Assembly: GCF_036588685.1 (NCBI RefSeq)
Contig: NC_086374.1
Location: 21,940,886 to 22,004,885, forward strand
Length of the DNA: 64,000 bases
Direction: 5' to 3'
Source of the DNA: Mytilus trossulus
Lineage: Eukaryota > Mollusca > Bivalvia > Mytilida > Mytilidae
The translations under genes were made by a program, and so were the position numbers. The notes beneath the pieces are model-generated. The model worked only from the letters and a program-made list of their open reading frames with translations, was not told where the DNA came from and made no database searches. Shown here in pieces: positions 44,301-56,500 of this stretch (positions are counted from its first letter, which is position 1; each line of letters starts with the position of its first letter).

Positions 44301-46228
44301 GAATCAGAGGCAACATTCCTAAAATCATTCTATAAACACCCGACTTATTTGCAGATTTTATCTGACTGGTCATTTTTGCTATTTAAAGTGTCTTTATATT
44401 TAGATGTACTGGGTAATATAGTTCGATAGCCAAAAACAACTCCAATAAGGAGTTGACAGCCAATTTTGGCCATGTTGACTTATAAGAAGATCTTGTCTTG
44501 CTGATTATTTTTGGTTTTTAAAGTGTCTCTCTATCAGTAGTAATTTTCAAGATAGTAGATATAGATAAAAATGTACAAAACTGTCCTTAAAGAACAATTT
44601 CCCAGTAACAAGTTGACCGGCAATTTCAGCTGTTAGATTTATGTGTTAATCTTATCTTGCTAACCGGATGATGTTTGCTTCTAAAGTTTCTATCTATTAA
44701 AAAGGTATAACAATTGGTATAACTGTCATTATAGGACAATAACTCTTATAAGAAGTTGTCTGACTATATCTCAATTAAACTTATTTGTAGATCTTTTTTT
44801 TCTGATCATTTTTGTTTTTAAAAATTCTCTCTGTCTATTATAGTCTCCTCCTATAGACCACTTTCGAGTTCATCCGTCACCGGCAAAAACTCGTCAATTA
44901 TGCACGCCTTTATGACGTCATTTACCAGATAGAGGGGCTCGCCTGTATCCCTGCACTATTTACGTTCATCAAGCGTCTTAGTGATCATCTTTGTGCAGGA
45001 TAAACTAGAAATAATGGTTGCTCTGTAGGTACTTACTGACAATTCCCTAATGACAGCAGTGTTGATTGTCAATTTTGAGAATTCAATTTGCCGAATAATT
45101 CGTACAATATAGAATTATAGTTTTCCAACCACTCGTTCAACATTGGAAGGAAGTGATGACGCCCCTAAACGCACAAATGACGGTGATAAAGGCGCGTATA
45201 ATTGACGAGTTTTTTCCGGTGACGGATGAACTCGAAAGTGGTCTATTAAAACAAAAGAAGAAGAATAAAAGGGGAAAGTGTCCAAGGGACACAGATGATG
45301 CCAGGCTTACATTGTACTTGATGCGTTAAGTGGTAAAAAGCATTGAGTATACATTTAATAACATTTAATTGAGGCAAACTTAAGTAAGAGAAAGTAAACA
45401 AAAAAATCAGCAACAGTTCCATTTGTAAAGGGGCACAACTCTAGAACTGTAAATGTGTCACCAATAAAATTCAATTATGAACTGTGCTTTAAGATAATAA
45501 GCATTGTGTGTAAGTTTCATAACACTTGCTTTAGACAATCTAAATTTAGAGAACAGAAACCAATTTTGGGATGTACAGCTGGACAAGGCTAATTCTTAAT
45601 GCCCACACTAAGGCAGAAGGCATTAAAATGTTAAACTCATTATCTAAAGTCTTCTATAAAACTTTGTTTAACAGTTGTTCAGTATATCTCAACCTTCTGA
45701 AAATCTCAGCCCCTATCAGAACATCCATTTTACCCCTATCTTCCATTTTAAGCAGTCAGACATGGTGGTCGGCAGCCAATCATTAAACTCATTTTAACAA
45801 GATACACATATTATAAGTTAACTGTATAATTGTGACCAAATTTGGTTAGTCCAGAAGTTTCAGAGGAGATAAATTTTGTAAAAGTTAATGGATGACAGCG
45901 AAAAAAATTGAGAAAATCTCATTTGACTGTATGGGCTAGATGACCCTTAAAATAAAATCATATGAAAAAGACATGGAACCATTCTTAAGATGAGAAAAGT
46001 ACCTGCTCTCATGTTCTCCTCAGGGGTACCAGTATATCCTGTTTCGGTTGTATTATCGTCCTCTGATAATCTGGAAACATTCAACAGGCCACCAGTACTG
46101 TGACTTTTGGCTCCTAATCCAACATGAATAAACTTTCTGGAACCAAAATTCCTGTTGGGTAAAAGAACAGTATTTTGTTTACTTTTAAAATAATCAGCAG
46201 CAACTTTAATATTAGCTACTGTATCCAT
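32376..46228 (-). CDS. GULP1: GULP1/CED-6 PTB-domain engulfment adaptor, complete main isoform
   Basis: Exons in transcript order: 46228-46003, 43427-43363, 42167-42096, 40865-40767, 39869-39732, 38735-38619, 37572-37468, 36769-36662, 35578-35467, 33933-33844, 33149-32989, 32453-32376. All are GT-AG and phase-consistent, giving 456 residues (human GULP1 about 304, CED-6 about 490). GULP1 binds NPxY tails of engulfment and lipoprotein receptors (CED-1/MEGF10, LRP1, stabilin-2) and links them to phagocytosis and endocytic trafficking. The PTB domain spans about 78-222, with [46 protein letters not shown] and [10 protein letters not shown] leucine-rich coiled coil follows at about 225-275. The C-terminal half has a proline stretch ([10 protein letters not shown], about 349-358), a DPF motif at 395-397 (AP2-type), an NPF motif at 411-413 (EH-type) and a tail GFSQGLSFG...LDPL resembling the vertebrate C-terminus. 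The N-terminal 75 residues are not recognised. Confidence 0.92.
33668..33795. repeat. Small repeat in a GULP1 intron
   Basis: GAGCATGATTTTTGT occurs twice in direct orientation (about 33687 and 33748). The segment is bounded by GTCATAAAACTTTTGAGC and the complement of GGCATAAAACTTTGCTCA, which could be imperfect inverted ends of a MITE. The 81-residue minus-strand frame over it has no recognised features. Confidence 0.4.
34042..35099. mobile_element. Foldback element with arrays of palindromes GACCATACGCGTATGGTC
   Basis: Both ends carry the inverted sequence TGTTCCGGACCATATGAG followed by TATTTGGACCATA, then stacks of CCATACGCGTATGG and CCATATG-containing units. The left array runs 34049-34250 and the right 34985-35096. 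Units alternate as GGACCATATGAGTAT and the 18-base palindrome GACCATACGCGTATGGTC. Between the arrays lie about 730 bp of unique sequence with a decayed minus-strand frame (34409-34758). The element sits in the GULP1 intron 33934-35466. I do not recognise the family. Confidence 0.7.
34409..34758 (-). pseudogene. Decayed cysteine-rich reading frame inside the foldback element
   Basis: Read on the minus strand, protein-like sequence continues for about 115 codons with one frame change (near 34690) and one in-frame stop (near 34617). Blocks include [55 protein letters not shown] and then [20 protein letters not shown] before a stop at 34409-34411. The closing pattern C-x-C-x6-C-x3-C-H-x4-H is reminiscent of the cysteine-rich tails of some uncharacterised repeat-borne proteins of invertebrates, but I cannot name the family. 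It may be the element's own degraded gene or a captured host fragment. Confidence 0.4.
38080..38290 (+). repeat. Dispersed repeat fragment in a GULP1 intron
   Basis: Carries AAAGGCAACGGTAGTATACC, AAACTGAGGGAAACTCAT, TATAAGAGGAGAACAACGAC and CACACAGAAATGGACTAAGC. I recall this combination as very common in mussel sequence; that recollection is the only basis for the call. The 73-residue frame over it is not a gene. Confidence 0.5.
41041..41240 (-). repeat. tRNA-derived SINE-like copy
   Basis: The minus strand has a tRNA-like head near 41235-41160 with a B-box-like GGTTGTGGGTTCTATTCCC stretch. A body follows with GACTCAGGATTGTCAGTTAT, GATTCTCTCAGGGCACTTTA and CCTCCACCAATGAAAAATGA. The body resembles the central domain shared by many mollusc SINEs. 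The head is too worn to be a working tRNA gene. Located in a GULP1 intron. Confidence 0.45.
42336..42390 (+). repeat. End fragment of the common mussel-type repeat
   Basis: TGTCATTTGGTGTCTTGTGG then AGAGTTGTCTCATTGGCAAT and ACCACATCTTC, the end also seen at 30665-30720 and 61290-61372. It lies in a GULP1 intron. Confidence 0.55.
44080..45945 (+). repeat. Diverged dispersed repeat in GULP1 intron 1, split by a MITE
   Basis: Begins AAAGAGCCTGCATCACTCAC and CTACATTTGTAGGTCTATG. It includes GGAGTTGACAGCC, TGTTGACTTATAAGAAGATC and later AGTTTCAGAGGAGA, then ends near TGAGAAAATCTCATTTGACT. These blocks match the 26575-26760 and 27842-29552 families loosely. The 388-bp element at 44856-45243 interrupts it. 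The 78- and 71-residue frames inside are incidental. Confidence 0.45.
44856..45243. mobile_element. 388-bp MITE with 53-bp terminal inverted repeats, TA-flanked
   Basis: The first 53 bases (starting GACCACTTTCGAGTTCATCC, then GTCACCGG and ACTCGTCAATTAT) match the complement of the last 53 at 50 positions. TA lies on both sides (44854-44855 and 45244-45245), as for Tc1/mariner-type insertions. The interior has a TGACGTCA site near the left end and no open frame. It lies in GULP1 intron 1. Confidence 0.82.
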
Positions 46229-48245
46229 CGTTTCAGATTACTGCGACACTCAATCCTATTCAACACCAGAACTAGATTTTATCTTATCTGGACAACAAAT
46301 ATTTATAATTAGTATATGAGATCACATAACATTCATATCTAGTATATTATGTTTCATTCACAGTATTCAATAAACTATACATATGTTCCTATGTTAAATC
46401 ACTATATTCCAAACGTCAGTTTTCTAACCACAGTAAGGGATATTTTCAATGTTTATCAAGCAGTTTTAAGTACTACTGCAACGTGTCCAAGACAGTCTAT
46501 CATTGAATGTCACACTTCCCCCTTAAATGAATCAAGTTTCATTCATAAAAATATATCCATATATCCAACAGCAGTGTAAGTGTCCTTGATTGAAATTTAG
46601 CTGAACTGCCACATCACAACCTACTTGGAATACACAAACAATTACACTATCAGGTAATCTGTCTTAATTATAGGTAATCTCTAAAATCAACAACTTATTC
46701 ATTTGTCAACAAAGTTCCACATTTATATAAATCAAGGTTCTGTTCTGTCAACTTTGTAAGTGAAAACTAGTTAAATATCAGTCTTTTCCAAACTGGAAGT
46801 TATTTTTAATCCTGGCACAAAAATATACTTGTAAGTAAACTAAACATACAGGTAAAGGTGAACAGTTGTCACAAGATTTTAAATTATCTCCCTGTTTTAA
46901 GAAGGAAATTATTCACCACTAAAATGTTTAAGCTTGTAGTTTTAAAATGTTTTCTACAACTACACGTATAGCCAGTATTTTAAAGAATCTTAAGTTAAAT
47001 TATATTTCTTAGTAATATTATCTAATTTATTGGACAGGATATCCTATTAAATACATGTTTTAACTTATAAAAATCTGTTTTTAATCCAAAGCTTTACATA
47101 AACACAAATTGTTTATGTCATATGTACAAAGTCCTGTGGGTAGTATTTTTAAATAGTATTGATCCAATTCATATCCACCTATTTATTTATTTATAAACAA
47201 AAACAACAAATTTGGCAAAACTTTTTATCCCATTAAAATTGTATTTTAAATATCCAGGTTCATGTATAACAATAACAGGTCAAATCCTCAGGTAAAAATA
47301 CCTTTTGAATATTTCTGATTAAATTAAATTCTCTAATTTTAAGTGATCTATAAAAATGCTTTTAAAATAATGTACATATTGGTCAAGGATATTATATACA
47401 GAGATGTAAATTGACCATTCAGATAACCTCTGGGGTTATCTTTGATAGGAATATGTAAAGTTACACAACCACGTCACTACACTGTGCTAAATCAGCTGTT
47501 TAGATCTTGATAAATTTAAGGTGAATACACATAACATGTCACACACCATTGATTAATAGCCTTTAAATAGTATATGTGACTGGAATGCATAAAGAAACCC
47601 TCTAGTAACTTTTAATCAATTAACACTTTTACAATAAAAAAGAATTTCATTTCTGTGATGCATTTAAAAAGAAGTATATATCTGTAGACACCCAAAAGAA
47701 GTCATGTATTTGTCTCGACACATTTGACATATACATGTAGTTTGATTTAAATCAAAAAGACATCAAATTTCTTTCAATAAACCATATAAGATATAATGTT
47801 ATATCATGAAGTACTTTAGAGGCTGCAATACCAGTAAGATATGTCACTTTAATGATTAAACGAAAAATAAATTGTTTTCAGTTCTTGATCATGTTGATAG
47901 AATATTCATTTAACAATTAGCAACAATTAATTTTTCCTTTTCCTGTATCTGTATAGGTGACTTAAAAGTGAAGCACAATATAAGGTTACTCTCTTTCCAA
48001 ACTGGAATATTGGCTGCAGAATTTTAACCCCCCCCCCCCCAAAAAAAAAACAACAACAAAAAAACAAACTACATAATGAACATTATGAATAATACAAAAT
48101 CAATCTTCAAGCTGTTTGCAGAAAGGTTTATCTTAAAAAGACAGCAAACTAATAATAAACCAGAGGATCACCTAGGTATATGTGCATCTTGTGGAAACTA
48201 TAACTTTCACAGTGGACTTGAATTGGCTATGTTCATTTTACATAA

Positions 48246-48380
48246 CCGTAGCCAGGGGGTTCGGGGGTTCGGACGAACCCCCCTGAAAAACAAATAAGCA
48301 CTGTTAAAGTCAATGTTCTGTTCGAATTGTGACTGTTAAAGTCGAGTTTGTGAGTCCTTTTGAAAATTCCTGGCTACGGG
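48246..48380. mobile_element. Small MITE-like element with CCGTAGCCAGG ends
   Basis: The left end CCGTAGCCAGG and the complement of the right end CCTGGCTACGG are perfect 11-bp inverted repeats 135 bp apart. Inside the left part is the palindrome GGGGGTTCGGACGAACCCCC. The target duplication is unclear. Confidence 0.5.
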
Positions 48381-49976
48381 CCTGTTTTATATTTGTAACA
48401 TAAAATAACAATAATGAATAAGAATAATAAGAATAAGAATTTATTAGTCTAAAATCCAAACAATAGGATTGTTACTAAAATACACAACAAAAACAAACAA
48501 ACAGACAGGCATATTAATTACAAAACGATAGTCATTAAACACTACAAACATGTAGCATTAAAAGAAAAACAAAAACATAGATCATTAGTATTAATTATAA
48601 TACTATTTTTGACAGCATGCCTCCTCTTTTAAAATTATCAATTAAAATATTATGCTTATGTTATTATTATGTTTTGTGTCTCATTTGAAGACAGAGCCTT
48701 TCTGATCTTTTTTCAGTTATTTAAATTTCAATTTATCTATTATATTTTTTTCCAGATGTTATGTAAAAAGGCAAATAAAAATAGATAAAATCTTCATTAA
48801 AGGTCAATAACTCAAATAAGGGGTTGTCATATGATTTAAACAATGTTCCCTTTTTAATAACTCCCAAATTCAAGCCACCCTTCATTTGTAGTACAAAACC
48901 TTGTGGTACAATTTCAATGAGATCCATCCAAGTATACTCCAGTATATATTTGGCGATTGTATAAAAAGACTGACAAAAATGACACATCCATAAATATTCC
49001 ATATGATGATACAATAATAATCCTTACAATAAAATGTTGTGTACAGACATTTTAAAGGGATAAACTATTTTCCTAATGAAGTATTCCATATTATCACAAA
49101 AAGACATTAGTACATTAATGTAATGTGTTGACTTGTAATTATTAGAAATAAATACCCCCAAAAAGTATAATATACAGTATATAGGGAGATTATCATACCT
49201 AAACTAGGGACATTTGTTATCCTATGATGTTCTTTATACATACAAAATGTAAGCCTATAATTTGATGAACTGAATTTGGGATAAAACAAGGCCAATTTTG
49301 GTATAGAATGTATAAACAATACCTAGATGGAGGCTTGAAGTCCAAATATCTAATAAACTTATTATATTAATTTTTGTGGTCAGTCTAGTTGGAATTTATA
49401 CTGATGGTAATTCAAAAATATTTAAAATACTTCCTGATTTCAAATGTGTTTTCTAAAATATTCCAAAGTTCTCATGATTTACATAGAAGACCTGTACTTC
49501 ATGAACTAAATGCTAAGCATATTCTATGTTATAGATGTCATTGTCATGGCATATACTACTTAATATTATCAGTTATTTTCATAATGCAATGTTTCGTTCT
49601 CATTGATGTTTGTATCTAAGGGTTGTAATATTAGTAATGAACAATTATAACTTGTAGGAGGTTTCAGGTGTAATATCCTATTTTTTTTTATAATGGAATC
49701 ATATATTTTTGCCCTAATAAGACTCTAAAGTTAACATTTATATATCAATGTATCTTATCAGACTGGAACATCAGCTGTTCCAGAGTTAATTTGATTGATA
49801 CTACTTTTGGGAAATTTAACAAATTACTTTTTGTAGCAGTGTGCTTATAATTGCAAATCAACAACCTTGCATTTGAGTTACTGAATACATGACAAAATAC
49901 AATGCTTGAATCGTGGTTAAATTAATGATGTTGTATGATTTATTGATATGAATATACAATGTATATACATGTATAT

Positions 49977-50165
49977 ACAAAGGAGAGGTCCTGATCCTGA
50001 AATCTCAGCAGGACCCAGAAATCCCAGGCTTAAAAACATGAAATCCAGAGGTCCAAATTTAAAGAAATTTAAATCCTGACATCCCATAATTCGAAAATAG
50101 GAATCCCAGACCCCAAAAGAATCAATCCCGCAATCTGAGCTTAAAAACACCCGACCCTGAAGTCA
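49977..50165. repeat. Degenerate short tandem repeat of ATCCCAGA-like units
   Basis: About ten units of 14-18 bases of the form GA(A/C)ATCCCAG or GACCC(C/T)GA, separated by A-rich spacers. Non-coding. Confidence 0.45.
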
Positions 50166-50497
50166 CAATAAAGGTCCTTCTAGATGTAAATTGTCTTTGC
50201 ATGATTTCTATTTTAATATTATAGCGCAAATCTGTGCATTTCATGATTTAACCTTTTTAAAATATGCATTATGTTGTTTTGGGAAACAGCCTTACAAGGG
50301 CAATAACTCATATCAGGAATCTATTCAGTATTTTGTCCATTACGACTTATTTGTAGATCTTATTGTGCTGAACATTTTTTGTTGTATACATTTTGTATCT
50401 TCATCTCTTATACTTCAAAAAAAAATGGCAACATTTGTCTTTTCAAGGGAGTAAATGTGAAGTAAACTGGAACAGATAAAACATCACAATCATTTAC

Positions 50498-50595
50498 CTA
50501 TTTATGCTGGAAAGTCTATTTCTGAGTGTTGTTGTTTTTTCTCCTGGTTCTGGTAATATTTCATCTTGATCTTCCCTATGTGTTAACACCATCAT
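50498..50595 (-). CDS. GULP1: Alternative first coding exon of GULP1
   Basis: On the minus strand ATGATGG opens 32 codons plus two bases (MMVLTHREDQDEILPEPGEK..., ending RLSSIN + AG) followed by the donor AG|GTAAATG. It does not fit the acceptor at 43427, because a stop would follow at once. It fits exactly an acceptor (TTCTTTTACCCAACAG) lying inside the main first exon at 46152-46151, with the joint codon AGG. Translation then continues [12 protein letters not shown] in the main frame. The resulting isoform has 463 residues and differs only at the N-terminus. Which promoter each form uses is not visible. No expression evidence is available, but the coincidence of good splice sites and phase is strong. 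Confidence 0.6.
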
Positions 50596-53500
50596 CAACT
50601 TTTCTCACCAGAGTTTATTCACTTTTATAAAACTTTTTCAAGGTATAATCAAATACAAATGAAGTCTCTTTAGATATTTCTTCTCCTATTTCCTCACCAG
50701 AATTTGAATATCTTATTATTTAGTATTCATTCAAAAATAGATTAACTGCCTTTTAATGTCTCAATTTGTGCCATAATGTAACAAGTTATTCAATTCTTTC
50801 TGAAATGTCATAATACTAGTAAACAATTTGATGTACGAGTAAATGAACTGTGAAAATGTTCTTCTTTAATTTTAATTTCTAAAAAGTTCCAACTTTACTT
50901 ATTCCATCAAAATATATCTCTCTTGAATAAATTATTTATATTGGTTTTCTTATTTCTTATCGATTTCAAGTTTTGTATTAAAGAATCAATACAATAAGTC
51001 TTAAAATGCTTGATATTTTCATAGACTCTAAAACATTATATGATACGGAAGTCACAACAGTTTCTATCAAAATTTACTTTCTAATCCACAGATGCCTTGA
51101 TTATATAACTACTCAACATAATTTCACATTTTGTTTTTCAAATCTTAAGTTTCTTTGAAATCTGTTACTCCATGTAATGATGGTGGGTCCATGAAACACT
51201 AAACAAAATGTCTAAGGAAATTAAGGCTGATTCCAAAAGTATTTGATTTGAAAAGATGTATCTAATACCTGAGTAAATCTAAACCGAATATTCTAAACAA
51301 ATGCAAGTCTTAATGAAATACGCATTCCTCTAATACAATCCCAATTGACCTTGTAAAAACTAAAAGGTTGAGGTAATGATCATATCTGGTACCAGGCCAA
51401 ATTGTCTCCGTTAAATTGATGTAATCCTTTGTGGTTATTAGTGAAACTCCAACCTTGTCCTATCACTTTCCATATCTTAATTACATCATAGGGAAAGTAA
51501 GTTAATTACTGAGCCATACTACGCAATACCACATGTTGATACTTAATAGCAGTCTTAAACTTTGTTAATATTTTATAAAAATTGGCAAAAAAAGAATGTT
51601 AAAACAGTGCTTCAAAATTTGTTGAGACACATCCAAATTAAAGCTGTTTTCAATTAAAGTTCCATGGCTATGTTTAAAAAAGTCAATGATCTTAACTAAA
51701 AATAGCACTTGTATATCATTTCAAACATCTTCTTCACTTTGTGAACTCCCTGGCTAATAAATCCTCATTAACAAGTATTAGAAAATTACAAAGTCCTACT
51801 GTTTCATAGGCAGCCTTGCAAGTTAACCAAGCTAAATATAAAGTTTCTATACTAATCTGTACAGTTCATGCCAAGTTTATCACTGTAACTTATGAATTAT
51901 ACAAATGTACAAGGTAGAAGACATGAATATATCCATATACACCGGTATCCCTTATTTGTTAAAAACTACACAAGTATCTCTGAAGTATATACTTTACATA
52001 TAATCTTTATCACAAAAATCTGACTATATATTGAACTTTTAGGAGATGCCTGTAGCTGTCTCCGTCACAGATGACTAACTGACCATTAAAATTAAATAAA
52101 ATCACTTGATGACAACATTTTGTTGTTTTTTCCCCACATTTCTACCTATCTTCATTTAATGATGTGGATCAAAGTAAAGGAACTTAAGAGCCTGTGTTGC
52201 CAGCCTTTTGATCTTTCAATTTTGGGATAGATTTATTAAATTTTTATGCCATGTATGTACCAAGAGTTTTATTGTGACTGTGTCAATTTTTTTAAGCGAG
52301 GGTCATTGGTGACCATGTAAAAGGCAAAACCAATGAGAGGTCCAGGGGTCAAATCTGACTTAAACTGTGCTTAATAGGGTCAAAAGGTGTGTGAATGCAC
52401 CATTGAACACAATCCCTAAAGGTCTGTATGTTGTATATTCAACCAGTAGGACATTGTTTATTAATTGCACTCAACCCTCTTTTCTAAGGGTCTGTTTCAT
52501 AGTGTATGTTGCACATTCAACCTGTGATATTGTTTATAAAAGGAAAACTACAAAAATAATAATATTACACAACAAGGCAAAAGATTTGTTTAAATTAATC
52601 AAATAGAATTGAACATAAAACTTGTTGTGTTTCAAACTGATTGGATAACAGCTGTTTGTTAAGCACCAAGTGGCAGTTATTTCGTAATTGAAAAGAAAGG
52701 ATGATGAGTATCCATCCACTTCATCTCAAAGTCACAGTGATGCCTTCAAAATGGAGCAAAAGCTCTCACCTGATTGCAAGATTTTTACAGCTGCTGAGCA
52801 GATTTCATGCATAATGATGAGGTAAGTTTTAACCATTACTTCAATAGGTAGGTAGTAATCTGCACAGAGGATGACACTTGAGAATTGTAGTGTGTCACAG
52901 GATAAAAGAAGGTACTCTGGATAGTGGCAGACATTTTGTCTTTGTGCAGGCCACCTAACAGAGCTATTGCAAGTGTTATAGGAATTTCAGCCTTTGTCCT
53001 ATAGAAGGCATTGGATTTATCATCCCTTATAATCTAACCTAGGCAATTGTTCTGACTTCCTTGTTACATTCATTGTTTTACACCATATAGCTATCAATAC
53101 ATTTAATAAATACATTTACAAATGCAAATTATTTAACAAAAATAACTACATATATTACCTTATAATAATGAACAGGATCTTATGGTTGCAAACAAAAAGC
53201 ATATAAAATAGCAGTATTTTAAAAATTTGAAGGAAAACCCAACTTCTAATTATAGATATAAAAAGTGCTTTCAGGATATTCTCATCTTATGAAATTCAAT
53301 ACTAAAATAATTTGAATGAAAACTAGTTCACCAAAAAAAAAAGAGTCACGCCAAGTTTTTCTGTATAATTTACCACTGTTGTATAAGTATAATACAAATT
53401 GAGGTTATACATGTCACAGGCAAATCAGATTCTTAATGTTAACACAGGCAGGCATGCTCAGGAATAGTTTCAATATAAATCAATAATGTCCCAGTTAGTA

Positions 53501-56500
53501 ACATTTTGTTGTATTGCAAACTAGTTATGTATGAACAAATGTATTTGATTATTATCATGAGAATTAGACACAGGACAATTTTGAGTGGACGTTTCAAATC
53601 AAATCAAAATTAAAACAATATACACATTAAAACAAAGATATCATTATATTTAAAATGAGTTTAAAAATTGAAAAAGTTACCAATCACATTTCAATGTTTC
53701 ATAATTATGAATCAGATATATTATACACACAACTGCAGTCGAATTACTAGTGATTAATAGACTCTAATATTATTTATAATATTATGCACTTGCAAAATAA
53801 AACGACCAGTAATGAAATGTCATAACATAACTTTATGATAAATCATTCAAATAAACTTATACAATTTAATATACTATCATGCGTTCATTTGTTGTTCAAT
53901 CAGTTTAATCCTTTTCTTACCTCCCTTTAATACTTTTCCTATCCTTGGGACAGATTGACAGAAGACGTTTTCATTACAAATAAATGTGAAAATCCACAAC
54001 TGACCTAATATATTGTAAACAAATATTTGTGATGAAACCAATGACACATTGTTGTTGAATCAAACAATGACATACCTGTCGCTCACCTGCGTTTTACCTG
54101 AGCATCATTACCTTATAGAGGCAGATTAAATATTTATTATTTCATTATTCACCAATAGCAGTGTGTTTAATCATGTTTTCCCCAATGAAACAGCTGCGTC
54201 AGATTATACTACATTGTACAAGTGTTATTTTCTTGTTTATGACTTATTTATATGCAAAAGAAAGTGTTTCTATTTTTAAAATGAAAACAAAAGGTGCAGA
54301 ATTAATTTTTCTTCAAATATTCATAGAATAACAATGTAAATACTTTTACATTACAAAATTCAAATCAGGGAATTCCAAAATCAGTAATCTTCGATACTTT
54401 ATCAAAAACAAAAGATGTCTGAGGCAGACTCAGCAAATCATTTTTCAACCTTTGGAGATTTTTTTTTAAGGTATAGATTTTGATTCTTCATTTTGTCAAA
54501 ATTGCATTTTGCAATTTCAAGCAGCCATAGCTTTTTGTATTTTAAGTTAAAATAAAGTGACAGTCCTTTCATGTCAAAACTAACCTTACTATACTAAAAT
54601 ATTAAAAGCATACCTGCTACATTTAATTGCTCATTAGAGAGCACTTGTTTAGTTTGGTATACAAAAACAGGTACTTCTAATTTGAGCAACAGGGCAAATA
54701 TGCCAACTTAATCAGATATGATAAAAAAAAATATTCATAGTACAGATTCTTAAAAACATATCAAACTTCTAGAAAAATTTAATCTCTACAGTTAACACAT
54801 TTAGTCTGAAACCTTTAAATATTACCTTTTTGCACCTGATCTGATCACTCTTTTCATTAATATATCAGTTAAAATAAAACATCCAACTTATTTCTTTTAT
54901 TACCACCAAACAAAAACTTAGACATGAACAAGAAAGGGAAAGAACAAAACATGATAGTTAAAGAAAACTATATTTGTTGACAACGAAAATAAAGGTCATT
55001 AATTGTGGACTTTGGCCCTCCTCTCCACAATAAAAATTATAAGACAATGACACATCTGTGACCAAAATAAACTAGCAAGCCAAACATAAACCGTAGATCA
55101 AGTACACCTGACAACTTTCCAAATTAAAGAGAGACTTCCCTCATGCATTGCCATGAGAGGCTTTGGCCAGACTCTTAAAATTTTCCCATGATCATAATGT
55201 TCCTTTCACGCTTAAAATCCTGTATGGAGATTTTGAGGAGTTGGCAGGTACATGTTTATAGATATGGGAAGATGTGGTATGAGTACCAATGAGACAACTC
55301 TCCACCCAAGACAAAATTTATCTGAAACAATAATGGGACATCACAACATAGAAAGACACACTTTAAAATATCAATTGGAATGGCTTAACTTAATTTATAT
55401 GTAATCCAAATGTTTAAATGCTGTGTTTTGAGATGCAATAAGAAAGTTGCACTTAAAGGATGTAGTTACATGTACTATTATGAAGATAAATTATAAAAGT
55501 CATTTAAAGTTGATACAAAACTGCAATTTTCATTATTCATTCCACTCAAGATTAGTTAAAACTAAATGCTAGTATACAGTTAAACTTTAAACTGACAAAC
55601 AACTTCAATTTGCATTATAATTTGTAACCTAAGTTCAAGTACATTATTTATCAATAAAGAACTTAAAATATGTTAATGCTTTTTTTAAATCCTTTTAAAT
55701 TTTACTTTATTAAAGTCAGACTGTAAGTATGATTTAAAGAAGGTGCTGGGTAAGGAGACATACTAAAACCACATTACAATATCTGCAGGTATTATTGACA
55801 TCTCTTAGTTCATTATGCCATCTTCAAAACATTTGTGCTCAAAACATATGAAAAGGTCTTAACAATTCTCCTGGTGTAGACAAGTTGTCAACATACACCA
55901 ATCTGACATCAAAATGGTAAACCAAATAATGTTCATGACCAATTTATTTAGCGATTTTCTTGAGTCTAGACACTATCTAATTAACCATCAACTTGACCTA
56001 AAATCATATACGGTAACCGATATTTATAAACATCGATAAAAATCAAAATAGATAGCAAGCACATGCAATAGGATTTTTCTAGGTCAGTTTGAACTCAGTT
56101 TACATGATGTTAAAAAAAAATTGTTTTTCATTTTCTTTACCTGTATAAGAAAGATTTTTTCAGTCAACCCAATAGTTCACCGGTGTTTCACTTCCAATGT
56201 TGACAATGTAATTTCATTTCAATAGCTGAAGATGCAATAGTGCATTTCAAATCCATCTCCAGCTAAGAAGTTAAATTGAAGTTCACATGAATACAGATTA
56301 ACATGAGGTCAAATTATTCACTTGCTAGTCCATAATACATCAGCTTTGAGCTTATTTTGACAAATTTTGGCCAAAATAACTGCTTTAACCAAACATTATT
56401 TCAAAATGACACTTTTATTAATATTTTCATATATATGTTACAAATGACTCACAGACAAACCTTTTTCGATAAAGGTAACCACAATTCTAAGCAGCAATGT

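Larger units (their letters stand above)
46229..50497. other. Stretch between the two GULP1 first exons
   Basis: Mostly AT-rich with no recognised exon. It holds a C10-A10 homopolymer junction near 48030-48055, a MITE-like element at 48246-48380 and a degenerate short tandem repeat at 49977-50165. A repeat scrap at 50290-50400 has GGGCAATAACTC and TTATTTGTAGATCTTATTGT. In the long-isoform model this is its first intron. Confidence 0.45.

Noticed and set aside
45571..45786. A 71-residue frame in GULP1 intron 1.
   Set aside because: It lies within a diverged dispersed repeat and has no domain or splice support.
53921..54060. A possible extra GULP1 5' exon ending at a good donor (53920).
   Set aside because: The frame compatible with the next exon has no start codon; without transcript data it cannot be supported as coding.
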